Part shown: positions 1 through 7,468 of the stretch, piece after piece
Layout of the letters: each line of letters opens with the position of its first letter
How positions within the stretch are numbered: the first letter of the stretch is position 1
Notes under the pieces: generated by a model
Databases searched by the model: none
What the model saw: only the letters and a program-made list of their open reading frames with translations
What the model was told of the DNA's origin: nothing
Source of the DNA: Siminovitchia acidinfaciens
GTDB lineage: Bacteria; Bacillota; Bacilli; Bacillales; Bacillaceae_C
NCBI RefSeq assembly: GCF_003605385.1
Contig: NZ_QYTV02000003.1
Span: forward strand, 186,001-250,000
Length of the DNA stretch: 64,000 nucleotides
Direction of reading: 5' to 3'
Program-made: the position numbers and the translations under genes

Positions 1-189
1 TGATGTGCACGGCTCGCACTCTTCTTCTGCCATATCTTGAATATCTTTAATTGCCCTAACTACTTGACAAACGCAATTTAAATTACAACCGCCACGGCAA
101 CCGCTACTGCTACTGCTACTGCTTTCATGATGATGATGATGATGAGAGGGCTGTACCGTGAAGGATGATTCCATTTCTTCGAAGCTCAT
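1..189 (-). CDS. CotY/CotZ/ExsY-type spore coat or exosporium protein (partial)
   Basis: The reading frame begins with ATG at 189 after a good GGAGGA site (complement of 198-203) and runs off the window at base 1, so only the N-terminal 63 residues are seen. After a short leader come six consecutive His, a run of six Ser, then a Cys-rich stretch with CRGGC, NLNCVCQVVRAIKDIQDMA and CEPC. The CVCxVVRAIKDIQDMA segment with flanking Cys pairs is typical of the CotY/CotZ family (ExsY in the B. cereus group), insoluble disulfide-linked proteins of the coat crust or exosporium. In B. subtilis the cotVWXYZ cluster lies next to yjcA, and here yjcA follows divergently. Which paralogue it is cannot be told from the fragment. 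Confidence 0.85.
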   Translation of the reverse strand, partial: MSFEEMESSFTVQPSHHHHHHESSSSSSSGCRGGCNLNCVCQVVRAIKDIQDMAEEECEPCTS

Positions 190-305
190 CTTCAAATTCC
201 TCCTTATATAGGTCATTTACATTAATAACATATTAATCAATGGGTAAATGGGTAACGGACAAACGCCTGTTTTGCATAAAATAGGCAATTGAAGGAGTTG
301 AGGCA

Positions 306-662
306 ATGGAAATGTCATGGTTTGAATTTCTTTTATTCAGCGTCGCCGTATTTCGGCTGACGCGGCTTTTTGTCTTTGATACCATCACTGAATGGTTAAG
401 AAGGCCGTTCATGGATGAACGCGAGGAGAAGAATGCTGAGGGAGAAGCAGAGGTTTATTATGTTCCAAAAGAAAAAGGAGTTCGAGGATGGATCGGTGCC
501 CTTATCAGTTGCTATTGGTGTACTGGTGTATGGGTATCAATCGCTTTATTCCTCATGCGTATCTACCTCCCCGGTTTTTATAAACCAGTTGTTCTAGTGT
601 TTGCAATAGCTGGCATTGCTGCCATATTAGAAACATGGGTACAGTCAAAAAAAATGTGGTAA
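306..662 (+). CDS. yjcA: YjcA, DUF1360 sporulation membrane protein
   Basis: 118 residues, about the size of B. subtilis YjcA (120). Hydrophobic segments at about 5-25, 62-84 and 94-111 suggest a small integral membrane protein; the charged loop between the first two (35-60) is rich in Glu. A CYWCTGVW motif at 69-76 is the family hallmark. ATG 306 is chosen because AAGGAGTTG precedes it at normal spacing. YjcA is a mother-cell sporulation protein of unknown biochemical role. Its position between coat genes and spoVIF matches B. subtilis, except that a spoVA operon is interposed here. Confidence 0.85.
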   Translation: MEMSWFEFLLFSVAVFRLTRLFVFDTITEWLRRPFMDEREEKNAEGEAEVYYVPKEKGVRGWIGALISCYWCTGVWVSIALFLMRIYLPGFYKPVVLVFAIAGIAAILETWVQSKKMW

Positions 663-751
663 TTTGGGATTTTGGGAAAACGAATGCGAAAGAATCTCAT
701 AAAATATATTAGGTGCGAATGCATCTAAAACAAATGTAGGAAGTGAGACAT

Positions 752-865
752 TTGGAAAAAAACTCTAGTGGAAAAAAAACAAGTATGTACAACAGGACGA
801 ATTATAAAAAGAGGAGAAGAGGCTGCGGGTGTGGTGCACCGGTTAAAAGGCCAAAAGCATACTAA
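752..865 (+). CDS. Possible small basic Gly/Cys protein
   Basis: A 37-residue frame starts at TTG 752 behind AGGAAGTGAG at good spacing and stops at 863-865, 35 bases before a strong terminator. The product is basic (KKRRRGCGCGAPVKRP near the C-terminus), the kind of composition seen in small coat-associated proteins. A competing 61-codon frame from GTG 768 runs through the terminator hairpin and has no ribosome site, so it is less likely. No family is recognised; the position between yjcA and a spoVA operon suggests, but does not prove, a sporulation role. Confidence 0.4.
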   Translation: MEKNSSGKKTSMYNRTNYKKRRRGCGCGAPVKRPKAY

Positions 866-899
866 TGGGCAGGATTTTCAGTTGAATGGAGTTATTTAT

Positions 900-943
900 A
901 ATAAGCAGGGAAATTCAAAAGATGAATTTCCCTGCTTATTTTT
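900..943 (+). terminator. Rho-independent terminator
   Basis: Perfect 17-bp stem (900-916 with 924-940), 7-base loop, then a T-rich tail. It ends the yjcA/small-protein transcription unit. Confidence 0.9.
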
Positions 944-1300
944 AAAGGGTTAAGAAATACAAAGTTAGACTCATTATTGTCGGGTCACAAGCCACAAGGA
1001 AGTTTTTTCAGGATGAATATTCTCCCCCGGCACAGCCAGTTCGAGGAAGCGCATAGTTCTCTTGTCGGTCTGAAGCAAATTCGGTGATGTTTCTCACGAA
1101 ATGATTTAAATCGGCCTTTTATGGGGTGCCTGAAAAATTCCCCCATAAAAATTTTGCTTGTATTTGTCTCCTAAGGCTGCGGGTGCCTAGAGATTTTTTA
1201 TATGAAGACCATAGTGTTTAATGTAAGTTACACATTTCTGTTCATAATTTGCAAGGAATGGTGAAAAATAAAATTACCATTCTTCAAAGCGGAGGTTGAC
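944..1300. other. Non-coding stretch before the spoVA operon
   Basis: No convincing gene. A weak sporulation-type promoter candidate lies at 1241-1270: TTCATA, 17 bases, then AAAAATA, loosely resembling sigma-G/F elements upstream of the lipoprotein gene. The segment around 1160-1200 has the look of a decayed intergenic repeat; this is an impression only. Confidence 0.3.
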
Positions 1301-1774
1301 ATGCTTAGCAAATCAATAATAATGACCGTCATTGTACTAATGCTGTCCGCATGTGCCTATGATGACGGAAAGGAGCACAACGAAAGTGATTCGGCCTTGT
1401 TAAAAACGACGAGTCCGCCGCCTATAGAACTTAAGCAAAGGGAAGAGAAAAAGTCAGTCGCTTATCAAGTCAGGGAGGAAGTTTCGAAAATAGATGAAAT
1501 TTATGATGTGGCAGTAATTGAAGGAGATAAGAAAATCATCGTGGCATATAAGGTGAAACATTTAAAAAGATTTAAAATGAAAAAAATCGAAAAAGAGCTT
1601 ACGGAAAGATTAAATAAAGAATATCCTGACGACAAGTTTATCGTTTCCAGCGATTATAAAATTTTTTTAGAGGCCATTAGGTTGAAAGAAGACTTGGACG
1701 AAGATAATTTATCAAATGATGAAGCTGCGAAGCGGTTTAAGAAAATTGTCCGTTTAAAAGAAGAGATGACATAG
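1301..1774 (+). CDS. YhcN/YlaJ-family sporulation lipoprotein
   Basis: 157 residues with a lipoprotein signal peptide: hydrophobic stretch at 5-16 and lipobox LSAC with Cys18. A Pro/Ser-rich linker (35-45) is followed by a YhcN/YlaJ-like domain with alternating beta-strand and basic helix segments and a highly charged C-terminal tail. Family members are spore lipoproteins of the inner membrane or cortex. It is the first gene of an operon with spoVAC-spoVAD-spoVAE (11 bases to the next start). The same gene order, lipoprotein then VAC-VAD-VAE, is known from the second, mobile-type spoVA operon linked to high spore heat resistance. ATG 1301 follows GGAGG at good spacing. Confidence 0.8.
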   Translation: MLSKSIIMTVIVLMLSACAYDDGKEHNESDSALLKTTSPPPIELKQREEKKSVAYQVREEVSKIDEIYDVAVIEGDKKIIVAYKVKHLKRFKMKKIEKELTERLNKEYPDDKFIVSSDYKIFLEAIRLKEDLDEDNLSNDEAAKRFKKIVRLKEEMT

Positions 1775-1785
1775 GAGAGAAGCAG

Positions 1786-2262
1786 ATGTCCAGCAAAAAT
1801 AAGAATAAAACCCCGGAACAAATACAATACGAACAGCTGCAGAAAAAACATGAAACGGAGAGGCCCATCTTAAAAAACTGCATAAGGGCTTTTTTAGTGG
1901 GTGGAACGATATGCGTTATCGGCCAAGCAATCACATATGTTTATATTTACTATTTCAATTTTACTGAGCAGACAGCAGGTAACCCAACGGTGGCTACAAT
2001 GGTTTTTCTTGCTATGCTTTTGACAGGATTTGGGGTTTATGACCGACTTGGCCAATTTGCCGGGGCGGGGAGCGCAGTTCCGGTCACGGGTTTTGGAAAT
2101 GCAGTCATTTCATCAGCGATTGAGCACAGAAGTGAAGGCTTAGTAACAGGTGTAGGCGGAAATATGTTTAAGTTAGCAGGATCCGTAATTATGTTCGGTG
2201 TTTTTTCCGCTTTTCTTGTGGCCCTGATTAAAACAGTTTTATTCAAGTGGGGAGGATTATAA
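1786..2262 (+). CDS. spoVAC: Stage V sporulation protein AC
   Basis: 158 residues. A soluble, Gln/Lys/Glu-rich N-terminus (1-30) is followed by hydrophobic segments at about 36-58, 68-84 and 128-150, with the family motifs GGTICVIGQ, GVYDRLGQFAGAG and PVTGFGNAV. SpoVAC is an inner-membrane channel component that moves calcium-dipicolinate during sporulation and germination; the B. subtilis protein behaves as a mechanosensitive channel. AGGAGAG precedes ATG 1786. Its stop TAA shares a base with the spoVAD start, indicating translational coupling. Confidence 0.95.
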   Translation: MSSKNKNKTPEQIQYEQLQKKHETERPILKNCIRAFLVGGTICVIGQAITYVYIYYFNFTEQTAGNPTVATMVFLAMLLTGFGVYDRLGQFAGAGSAVPVTGFGNAVISSAIEHRSEGLVTGVGGNMFKLAGSVIMFGVFSAFLVALIKTVLFKWGGL

Positions 2263-3278
2263 TGCTTGTTGGCAGTCAAACGTGGGTCTTTGATCGGCAA
2301 CCGGCCATTCTATCTACGGGGGTGGTTGGCGGCCCATTTGAAAAGGACGGACGGCTTACTAATGATTTTGATAAATTCCATGTAGATCTTTGGATGGGGA
2401 AAGATTCATATGAGAAGGCGCAAACTGTCTTGCTTGAAGATGCCGTTGATATAGCACTTAGAAAAAAAGCGCTAAAAGGTGAAGACATTCAATTCTTTTT
2501 GGCAGGTGATTTGATAAATCAAATTACACCGACCACTTTTGCCGCAAGAACTAATCAAATCCCTTATCTTGGATTGTTCAGTGCCTGTGCCATTTCCACT
2601 GAGGGTTTGGGGTTGGCTGCGATGATCATCAATAATGGCGGGGCAGAGTACATACTTGCCGGAGCTTCCAGCCATAATGCCTCGGCAGAGCGTCAATTCC
2701 GCTATCCGACAGAATATGGAGGACAGAAGCCGCCAACTGCACAATGGACGGTAACAGGAGCGGGTGTGGCTCTTGTTGGATCGGGAAACTTAGTCGATTC
2801 CCCGCATCCGAGAATTACGTCCGCCACTATTGGAAAAGTGATAGACATGGGGTTGACCGATCCGTTTAATATGGGAGGAGCTATGGCTCCTGCTGCAGTT
2901 GATACAATTCAAAGACACCTGTTTGATCTGGACTTAGATCCGTCCCACTATGATCTGATTGTCACCGGGGATCTGGCCGAAGTGGGTAGGAATGTCGCTT
3001 TGGATTTGTTCGGGCAAAAAGGTGTATCAATTGAAGAAACTCAGTTCCAGGATTGCGGCCTTCTTATATATAAAAAGGAGCAGGATGTTTTCGCGGGGGC
3101 CAGCGGTCCTGCCTGTTCAGCAGTTGTTATGTACGGCCATTTGCTAAACGAGATGAAATCGGGAAAATATAAAAGGATCTTGTTTGTCGCGACAGGCTCC
3201 CTTTTATCGCCGCTTTCATTCCAACAAAAAGAGTCTATCCCTTGCATCGCTCACGCAGTTGCCATCGAATATATTTAA
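2262..3278 (+). CDS. spoVAD: Stage V sporulation protein AD
   Basis: 338 residues from ATG 2262, the same length as B. subtilis SpoVAD. This start overlaps the spoVAC stop (TAATG) and follows GGGGAGGA; an in-frame ATG at 2247 would contain that site and is rejected. The sequence has a thiolase-like fold signature ([40 protein letters not shown]). SpoVAD is a soluble protein on the outer face of the spore inner membrane that binds dipicolinic acid and is needed for its uptake into the forespore. No frameshift or missing segment is seen. Confidence 0.95.
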   Translation: MLVGSQTWVFDRQPAILSTGVVGGPFEKDGRLTNDFDKFHVDLWMGKDSYEKAQTVLLEDAVDIALRKKALKGEDIQFFLAGDLINQITPTTFAARTNQIPYLGLFSACAISTEGLGLAAMIINNGGAEYILAGASSHNASAERQFRYPTEYGGQKPPTAQWTVTGAGVALVGSGNLVDSPHPRITSATIGKVIDMGLTDPFNMGGAMAPAAVDTIQRHLFDLDLDPSHYDLIVTGDLAEVGRNVALDLFGQKGVSIEETQFQDCGLLIYKKEQDVFAGASGPACSAVVMYGHLLNEMKSGKYKRILFVATGSLLSPLSFQQKESIPCIAHAVAIEYI

Positions 3279-3291
3279 AAGGAGGGTTTTC

Positions 3292-3648
3292 ATGCTCGCC
3301 ATGTTTTTCTGGGCGTTTGTCATTGGCGGCGCCATATGTGTGATCGGGCAGCTCATGTTTGATGCTGCCAAGCTTACACCGGCCCATACATTAAGTGCAA
3401 TGGTTGTGTTTGGTGCAATACTTGCGGGATTTGGCCTATATGACCCGCTGATTGATTTTGCCGGAGCCGGAGCAACCATTCCGATTACGAGTTTCGGAAA
3501 TTCGCTGGTACATGGAGCGATGCTGGAGGCCGATAAGCATGGTCTTGTCGGTGTAATGACAGGAATGTTCGAAGTCACATCTTCGGGTATCTCGGCCGCC
3601 ATTGTGTTCGGATTTCTCGGAGCTCTGATATTCAAACCCAAGGGTTAA
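3292..3648 (+). CDS. spoVAE: Stage V sporulation protein AE (SpoVAEb type)
   Basis: 118 residues from ATG 3292, which follows AGGAGGG and lies 13 bases after spoVAD; upstream in-frame codons lie inside spoVAD and are not used. Three hydrophobic segments (about 3-22, 35-53, 93-115) surround the family motifs [30 protein letters not shown] and [10 protein letters not shown]. SpoVAEb is an inner-membrane partner of SpoVAC in the dipicolinate channel. It is the last gene of this four-gene operon; spoVAA, spoVAB, spoVAEa and spoVAF are absent, as in second-type spoVA operons. Confidence 0.93.
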   Translation: MLAMFFWAFVIGGAICVIGQLMFDAAKLTPAHTLSAMVVFGAILAGFGLYDPLIDFAGAGATIPITSFGNSLVHGAMLEADKHGLVGVMTGMFEVTSSGISAAIVFGFLGALIFKPKG

Positions 3649-3677
3649 ATGGTGATCGCTTATAGTAAAATATCTAG

Positions 3678-3712
3678 AGCCGGAAGGGTTATTTGCTTAT
3701 TCCGGCTTTTTT
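3678..3712 (+). terminator. Terminator of the spoVA operon
   Basis: Stem AGCCGGAA/TTCCGGCT (3678-3685 with 3700-3707), 14-base loop, followed by a run of six T. Confidence 0.8.
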
Positions 3713-3784
3713 GGCACTCTTTACCTCACCAAAAATAGCTTCCTTCATAATATATAAAAGATGAAAAGGAGGCTATTTTAAATA

Positions 3785-4039
3785 ATGGATAATCAATTTT
3801 TTAAGAATATTGAAAGTAAGACTGGCGTTAATATGAACGAAGTACTTAAACTTGCGAATTCGTTGCAGAATGCAAATTTTAAGGACGAAAAAACTGTCCG
3901 TCGTGTGATCAGGGAAGTCGCAAGGATTGCAAATCGTCCAGTATCAAAGGAAATGGAAGACAAGATGGTGCATACAATCACAAAGGAAGGCAACAAATTG
4001 GATATGGGCACCATCGCGAACATGATGAACAAAAAATAG
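3785..4039 (+). CDS. spoVIF: Stage VI sporulation protein F (YjcC)
   Basis: 84 residues, close to B. subtilis SpoVIF (88). It is a small soluble, mostly helical protein with the family pattern FFxxIExKTGVNMxEVLKLANSLQ and a conserved VRRVIREVARIANRPV stretch. SpoVIF is a mother-cell protein that assists GerE-dependent coat gene expression and coat assembly. GGAGG precedes ATG 3785, and its own terminator follows at once, so it is monocistronic. In B. subtilis it is also close to yjcA and the cotVWXYZ genes. Confidence 0.92.
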   Translation: MDNQFFKNIESKTGVNMNEVLKLANSLQNANFKDEKTVRRVIREVARIANRPVSKEMEDKMVHTITKEGNKLDMGTIANMMNKK

Positions 4040-4045
4040 GGCGGA

Positions 4046-4074
4046 GGGCTTGCATTGGCTGCAAGTCCTTTTTT
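4046..4074 (+). terminator. Terminator after spoVIF
   Basis: Nine-base stem GGGCTTGCA/TGCAAGTCC (one G-T pair), six-base loop, followed by TTTTTTG. Confidence 0.8.
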
Positions 4075-4307
4075 GTTTGATTGAATTGCGAAGGGGGCGA
4101 TAACAATGTTGGGCTTGTCGGAAGCCCTGGAACAACGAAGGACTTTTTGAATTTAAGGAATAACCTTTAAAATCTATAATCACCCTATTACTACTAAAAA
4201 TAGTATATCTGAGGATAATTTTACTTAAGAAAATTGAATTTTCAGGTTTAAAAGTTTGTTATCGGGGTAAATAATATTAATTATTGAATAAGGAGGTGCA
4301 GGTCATA

Positions 4308-4574
4308 ATGGGTTATATCGCACCAATCCGAATGCTAGAGTACTCCGAGTACCAAAAAAGAGTACAGGAAAAGTCAAAAAACCATGACCCCATGCCTGTT
4401 AATTTCACACCTCGAATCAGACTTCAGTCAAAACTATATTGGGGAACAAACAGAGAGGGCATTCCACTCAAACTTAAAGAAAAGAAGCAATACGGTAGTC
4501 CGAAATCATCCGTTATTGATAAAAAGCTTCCTGAAGAAACAGGAAAAGGCCGTTATATAAACGAATATGTATAA
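4308..4574 (+). CDS. Small conserved-looking hypothetical protein
   Basis: 88 residues starting MGYIAPI. ATG 4308 is preceded by a strong AAGGAGGTG at ideal spacing; a TTG 24 bases upstream lies before that site and is rejected. The product is basic, with no membrane segment, signal or Cys. The Tyr/Ile-rich N-terminus (YIAPIRMLEYSEYQKRV) and the strong ribosome site argue that it is a real gene. No family is recognised. It is transcribed toward the MBL-fold hydrolase (26-base gap) and may be co-expressed with it. Confidence 0.6.
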   Translation: MGYIAPIRMLEYSEYQKRVQEKSKNHDPMPVNFTPRIRLQSKLYWGTNREGIPLKLKEKKQYGSPKSSVIDKKLPEETGKGRYINEYV

Positions 4575-4600
4575 CAGTAATGCTTGGAAGGAATGTTTAA

Positions 4601-5515
4601 ATGGAATTTAGAAAAATAACGGAACGCTGTCATTACTTCAGCGGCGCAGTCAACATCGGCTACATTCATAAAGAAGGACAGGGCTTGCTGGTTGATTCAG
4701 GCATCGATAAAGGCACGGCAAAAAAAGTTTGGAGAACATTGACAGACAATCATCTCCCTTTAGATCACGTCATCCTTACTCATGCTCATACCGATCATTA
4801 TGGCGGTGCTTCCTATTTGCAGAAAGAGCTGCCAGTAAAATTGCATGCACCGAGGCTTGAAGCGGCGATAATGGGGAACCCGGTTCTTGAACCAATCTAT
4901 TTATGGAACGGTGCCATGCCGATCAAGCAATTGAGGAATAAATTTTTGGAGGGAGAGCCGGTGAGCATTGATGGTTACATTTATGAAGGGAAACAGAGTT
5001 TGGGTCCTTTCAACTTTGAGGCTGTTTGTTTGCCGGGGCACAGCTACGGCCAAGTAGGAATTATAATTGATGAGATCTTATATGCCGCCGATAGTTATTT
5101 CGGGACAGACATCCTTGCAAAACACAAAGTCCCCTTTATTGTTGATGCTGATGCAACAATCAATTCGCTGAAAAAACTAAGCGGACTAACTTTCAAAGGA
5201 GCACTCCCCGGGCACGGTGAATACGAGATAAATATAGAAAAAACAATACAAAAAAATATTGATTGCCATTCGAACATCAAACAGTTCTTGTCTGAAGCCA
5301 TCAATGCTTCTCCTGATGGAACTTCATTGAATGAACTCTTGATTGAGATGTTTGAAAACTTTGGATTAAATGCGCGTGAAATCGGCCAGTGGCTCTTATT
5401 TAGGACCTCTTTTACCGCATACATATCCAGCCTTATAGAAAGTGGAGAGGTGATCATATCCATAAACAAGCATACGCCATGGCTAAAAGGAAATCCCCTT
5501 AAAATTTCGAAATGA
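4601..5515 (+). CDS. MBL-fold metallo-hydrolase
   Basis: 304 residues. The metallo-beta-lactamase fold is shown by HAHTDH at 61-66 (ligands His61, His63, Asp65, His66), GHSYG with His147, Asp164 and PGHGE with His205, the usual set for two metal ions. The C-terminal about 90 residues are helical, possibly a winged-helix-like extension seen in some thioesterase or hydrolase-like members. The substrate cannot be told; the family includes glyoxalase II-like thioesterases, lactonases and phosphodiesterases. It is soluble and cytoplasmic. The stop lies inside the loop of a bidirectional terminator shared with yjcF. Confidence 0.85.
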   Translation: MEFRKITERCHYFSGAVNIGYIHKEGQGLLVDSGIDKGTAKKVWRTLTDNHLPLDHVILTHAHTDHYGGASYLQKELPVKLHAPRLEAAIMGNPVLEPIYLWNGAMPIKQLRNKFLEGEPVSIDGYIYEGKQSLGPFNFEAVCLPGHSYGQVGIIIDEILYAADSYFGTDILAKHKVPFIVDADATINSLKKLSGLTFKGALPGHGEYEINIEKTIQKNIDCHSNIKQFLSEAINASPDGTSLNELLIEMFENFGLNAREIGQWLLFRTSFTAYISSLIESGEVIISINKHTPWLKGNPLKISK

Positions 5516-5536
5516 AATCTTAAGGGGATTTTTTAT
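5491..5536. terminator. Bidirectional terminator between MBL hydrolase and yjcF
   Basis: Twelve-base stem (5491-5502 with 5520-5531) flanked by A and T runs on opposite sides, so it can end both converging genes. Confidence 0.85.
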
Positions 5537-5958
5537 TCAATCTTTTTAATCATTTTACGATGCGGAATGCCCGCGTCAAGAAACTCATCGGACACAACGG
5601 AATATCCAAGTTTTTCATAAAACGGGACAGCATATGACTGCGAGTTCAAAACAAGCTCTTTTACTGGAAGGCTTTTCGCATACTCCTCAATATCCACCAT
5701 GATTTGAATACCCGCACCTTTTCCCCGATATTCCGGGAGAATACAGATCCTTTCCACTTTCCCCTTGCCATCAAGAATCCGGAATCTGCCTGCACCTGCC
5801 GGCTTTTCCTCATCATAAAGCACGAAGTGGGCAGAGTTGTCTTCGTGTTCGTCTATTTCAATTTCGATGGGAACCTGCTGTTCCCCGACAAACACTTTTT
5901 TGCGTATGTTGAACGCATCTTGCATTTGTTCTTCTGTTCCGGCCTGAATGACTTTCAT
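5533..5958 (-). CDS. yjcF: YjcF, GNAT-family acetyltransferase
   Basis: 141 residues. A GNAT fold of the ElaA/YjcF type: N-terminal FNIRKKVFVGEQQVP, then the acetyl-CoA binding motif ILPEYRGKGAG at about 73-83 and the C-terminal motif NSQSYAVPFYEKLGYSVVSDEF. The acceptor is unknown. The start directly abuts the yjcG stop, so the two are translationally linked. The order yjcH, yjcG, yjcF on one strand matches B. subtilis. Confidence 0.9.
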   Translation of the reverse strand: MKVIQAGTEEQMQDAFNIRKKVFVGEQQVPIEIEIDEHEDNSAHFVLYDEEKPAGAGRFRILDGKGKVERICILPEYRGKGAGIQIMVDIEEYAKSLPVKELVLNSQSYAVPFYEKLGYSVVSDEFLDAGIPHRKMIKKIE

Positions 5959-6474
5959 TTACTGAGGATCCTTTCCAAGGCGAAATGTTTCATAAACGGT
6001 CCACGAACCGTTCTCCAATTGATAAACCAGGTGGAATCGGTCAATGACTTCTTCATGCTCAACCCCTAGCATCCTCAATTGGCCATATACATCAGAGTGT
6101 TCATCATTTGACAGCTTTTGCCCGATTGTAATATGTGGAACGAAAGGATATTCTGGCTTATCACCCGGCAAGGAAGCATAAAGATCTTCATGCAACTCTT
6201 CAAGCTGTTGGGTTTTCTCAGCCTTAAGGTGAATCGTGTTGTTAGTAGGCTGGAAGGAGCTCACCTTTCTGATCCGCAAAGTGAACGGCTCATGAGTCTT
6301 TGCTATCGCTTCCATCTTTTCAGTGATGGAGTTGACATCCATATCTGTTTCAAACGCCGCCTTCAAAGTCAAGTGAGGAGGAATCAGCGCATAATGAGGG
6401 TCATACCTTTTCCGATAGGAGTTTGCCAAGTCCTGTAACTTTTTAGAGGGGAATATAACAATTCCGTATTTCAT
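5959..6474 (-). CDS. yjcG: YjcG, 2H phosphoesterase (2'-5' RNA ligase superfamily)
   Basis: 171 residues, the same length as B. subtilis YjcG. The two HxTx motifs of the 2H phosphoesterase superfamily are present: HLTL (about 34-37) and HITI (about 115-118). These place two His/Thr pairs around a cyclic phosphate in related enzymes. The cellular substrate of YjcG is not established. A good AGGAGG-type site (complement of tcctcc-like bases near 6484-6489) precedes the start. It sits between yjcH and yjcF. Confidence 0.92.
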   Translation of the reverse strand: MKYGIVIFPSKKLQDLANSYRKRYDPHYALIPPHLTLKAAFETDMDVNSITEKMEAIAKTHEPFTLRIRKVSSFQPTNNTIHLKAEKTQQLEELHEDLYASLPGDKPEYPFVPHITIGQKLSNDEHSDVYGQLRMLGVEHEEVIDRFHLVYQLENGSWTVYETFRLGKDPQ

Positions 6475-6575
6475 CTCTTTATAACCTCCCTATACTCATT
6501 AATGTAAATCTTCTATATCTTACTACTATAACATATACTTGACAGCCTTTCCTATAGGACATTGGAAAGAGTTGC

Positions 6576-7298
6576 TTAACGCGGGAACATAGTTAATAAT
6601 GTCCGCTTCATATCCGGCTGCCAATATTTCCACGAGTGGCCACCATTGAATTCATCATAAAAGGAATCAAAGCCCATCTCCTGAAAGACTTGGTGCAGTT
6701 CCCTATTTGGAGTCAGAAAGTCTTCCACCCGTTCAGGGGAAAATCTGATTTCATCCTCGTCTTTGCCAATCACATGATAGATATCTAATAAATGAGGCTC
6801 TTCATGTGACCGCACCGCAGAAATAACTTCATCATTTACGAATGGCGAATGCAAGATCACTTTTCCGAATGTATGAGGATATTGAATGGCTGTCATCAAA
6901 GAAACAGTGGCCGCCAAGCTGTCGCCCATCAATGTCCTACACTTTCCAACAGCGCTCGTAGGATATTCTTTTTCCAGCCAAGGGACAAGCTCGTGTGCCA
7001 GGAAACGTATGTATGAATTGTTTTTTTCGCCATCCGGGTGGTATTTTTCACGGCGGTCCTTCACATTTTTATATGGAATCCCGACGATGACAAGGTTTTC
7101 GATTTTCTCTTTTGCAAGTAGTTCATCTGTAAACCGCGTCAATCTGCCCATCTGAAAGTAATCTTTTCCATCCTGTACTATCAATAAAGAGTATTTATAC
7201 AGTGGAGAGTATGCGGCGGGCAAATATATCAAAAGTTCTAGTGTCTCATCCAACTCTTTGCTGTGAAATTCCATTTCCGTAATCTTACCTTGAAGCAT
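6576..7298 (-). CDS. yjcH: YjcH, putative esterase (alpha/beta hydrolase)
   Basis: 240 residues from ATG 7298, the length of B. subtilis YjcH. The start is set by GGAGGC immediately upstream; an upstream in-frame ATG at 7445 would add 49 residues with no ribosome site and is rejected. It belongs to the enterochelin-esterase/esterase D-like group: nucleophile in LMGDSLAA, a late DEFNGGHSWKYW holding the catalytic His, and an acid in between (likely in the YHVIGKDEDE region). Cytoplasmic; substrate unknown. A 100-base gap to yjcG may hold a separate promoter. Confidence 0.88.
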   Translation of the reverse strand: MLQGKITEMEFHSKELDETLELLIYLPAAYSPLYKYSLLIVQDGKDYFQMGRLTRFTDELLAKEKIENLVIVGIPYKNVKDRREKYHPDGEKNNSYIRFLAHELVPWLEKEYPTSAVGKCRTLMGDSLAATVSLMTAIQYPHTFGKVILHSPFVNDEVISAVRSHEEPHLLDIYHVIGKDEDEIRFSPERVEDFLTPNRELHQVFQEMGFDSFYDEFNGGHSWKYWQPDMKRTLLTMFPR

Positions 7299-7468
7299 AA
7301 TTTTTGGGCCTCCTTCACTGAAAGTTGGTATGCTAGATATTTTAACATAACGGAATTTCAAAGGGGAAAAATCATGTTTCTTATTCAACCAATAGGGTAA
7401 TGATAGAAAGAGTGAGTGACTTGGCAAGGCCTTTTGATGTATCACTTTAACTGTAAGGAGGCTTTTAA

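Noticed and set aside
768-953. 61-codon frame after yjcA
   Set aside because: It starts at GTG without a ribosome site and runs through the perfect 17-bp terminator stem; the overlapping TTG-start frame is better supported.
1241-1270. Sigma-G/F promoter of the spoVA operon
   Set aside because: The match is loose in both elements; kept only as a remark in the gap entry.
4106-4150. 14-codon frame (MLGLSEALEQRRTF) behind AAGGGGGCG
   Set aside because: A leader-peptide role is conceivable, but the frame is tiny, overlaps a small hairpin, and no regulated gene is close enough to support it.
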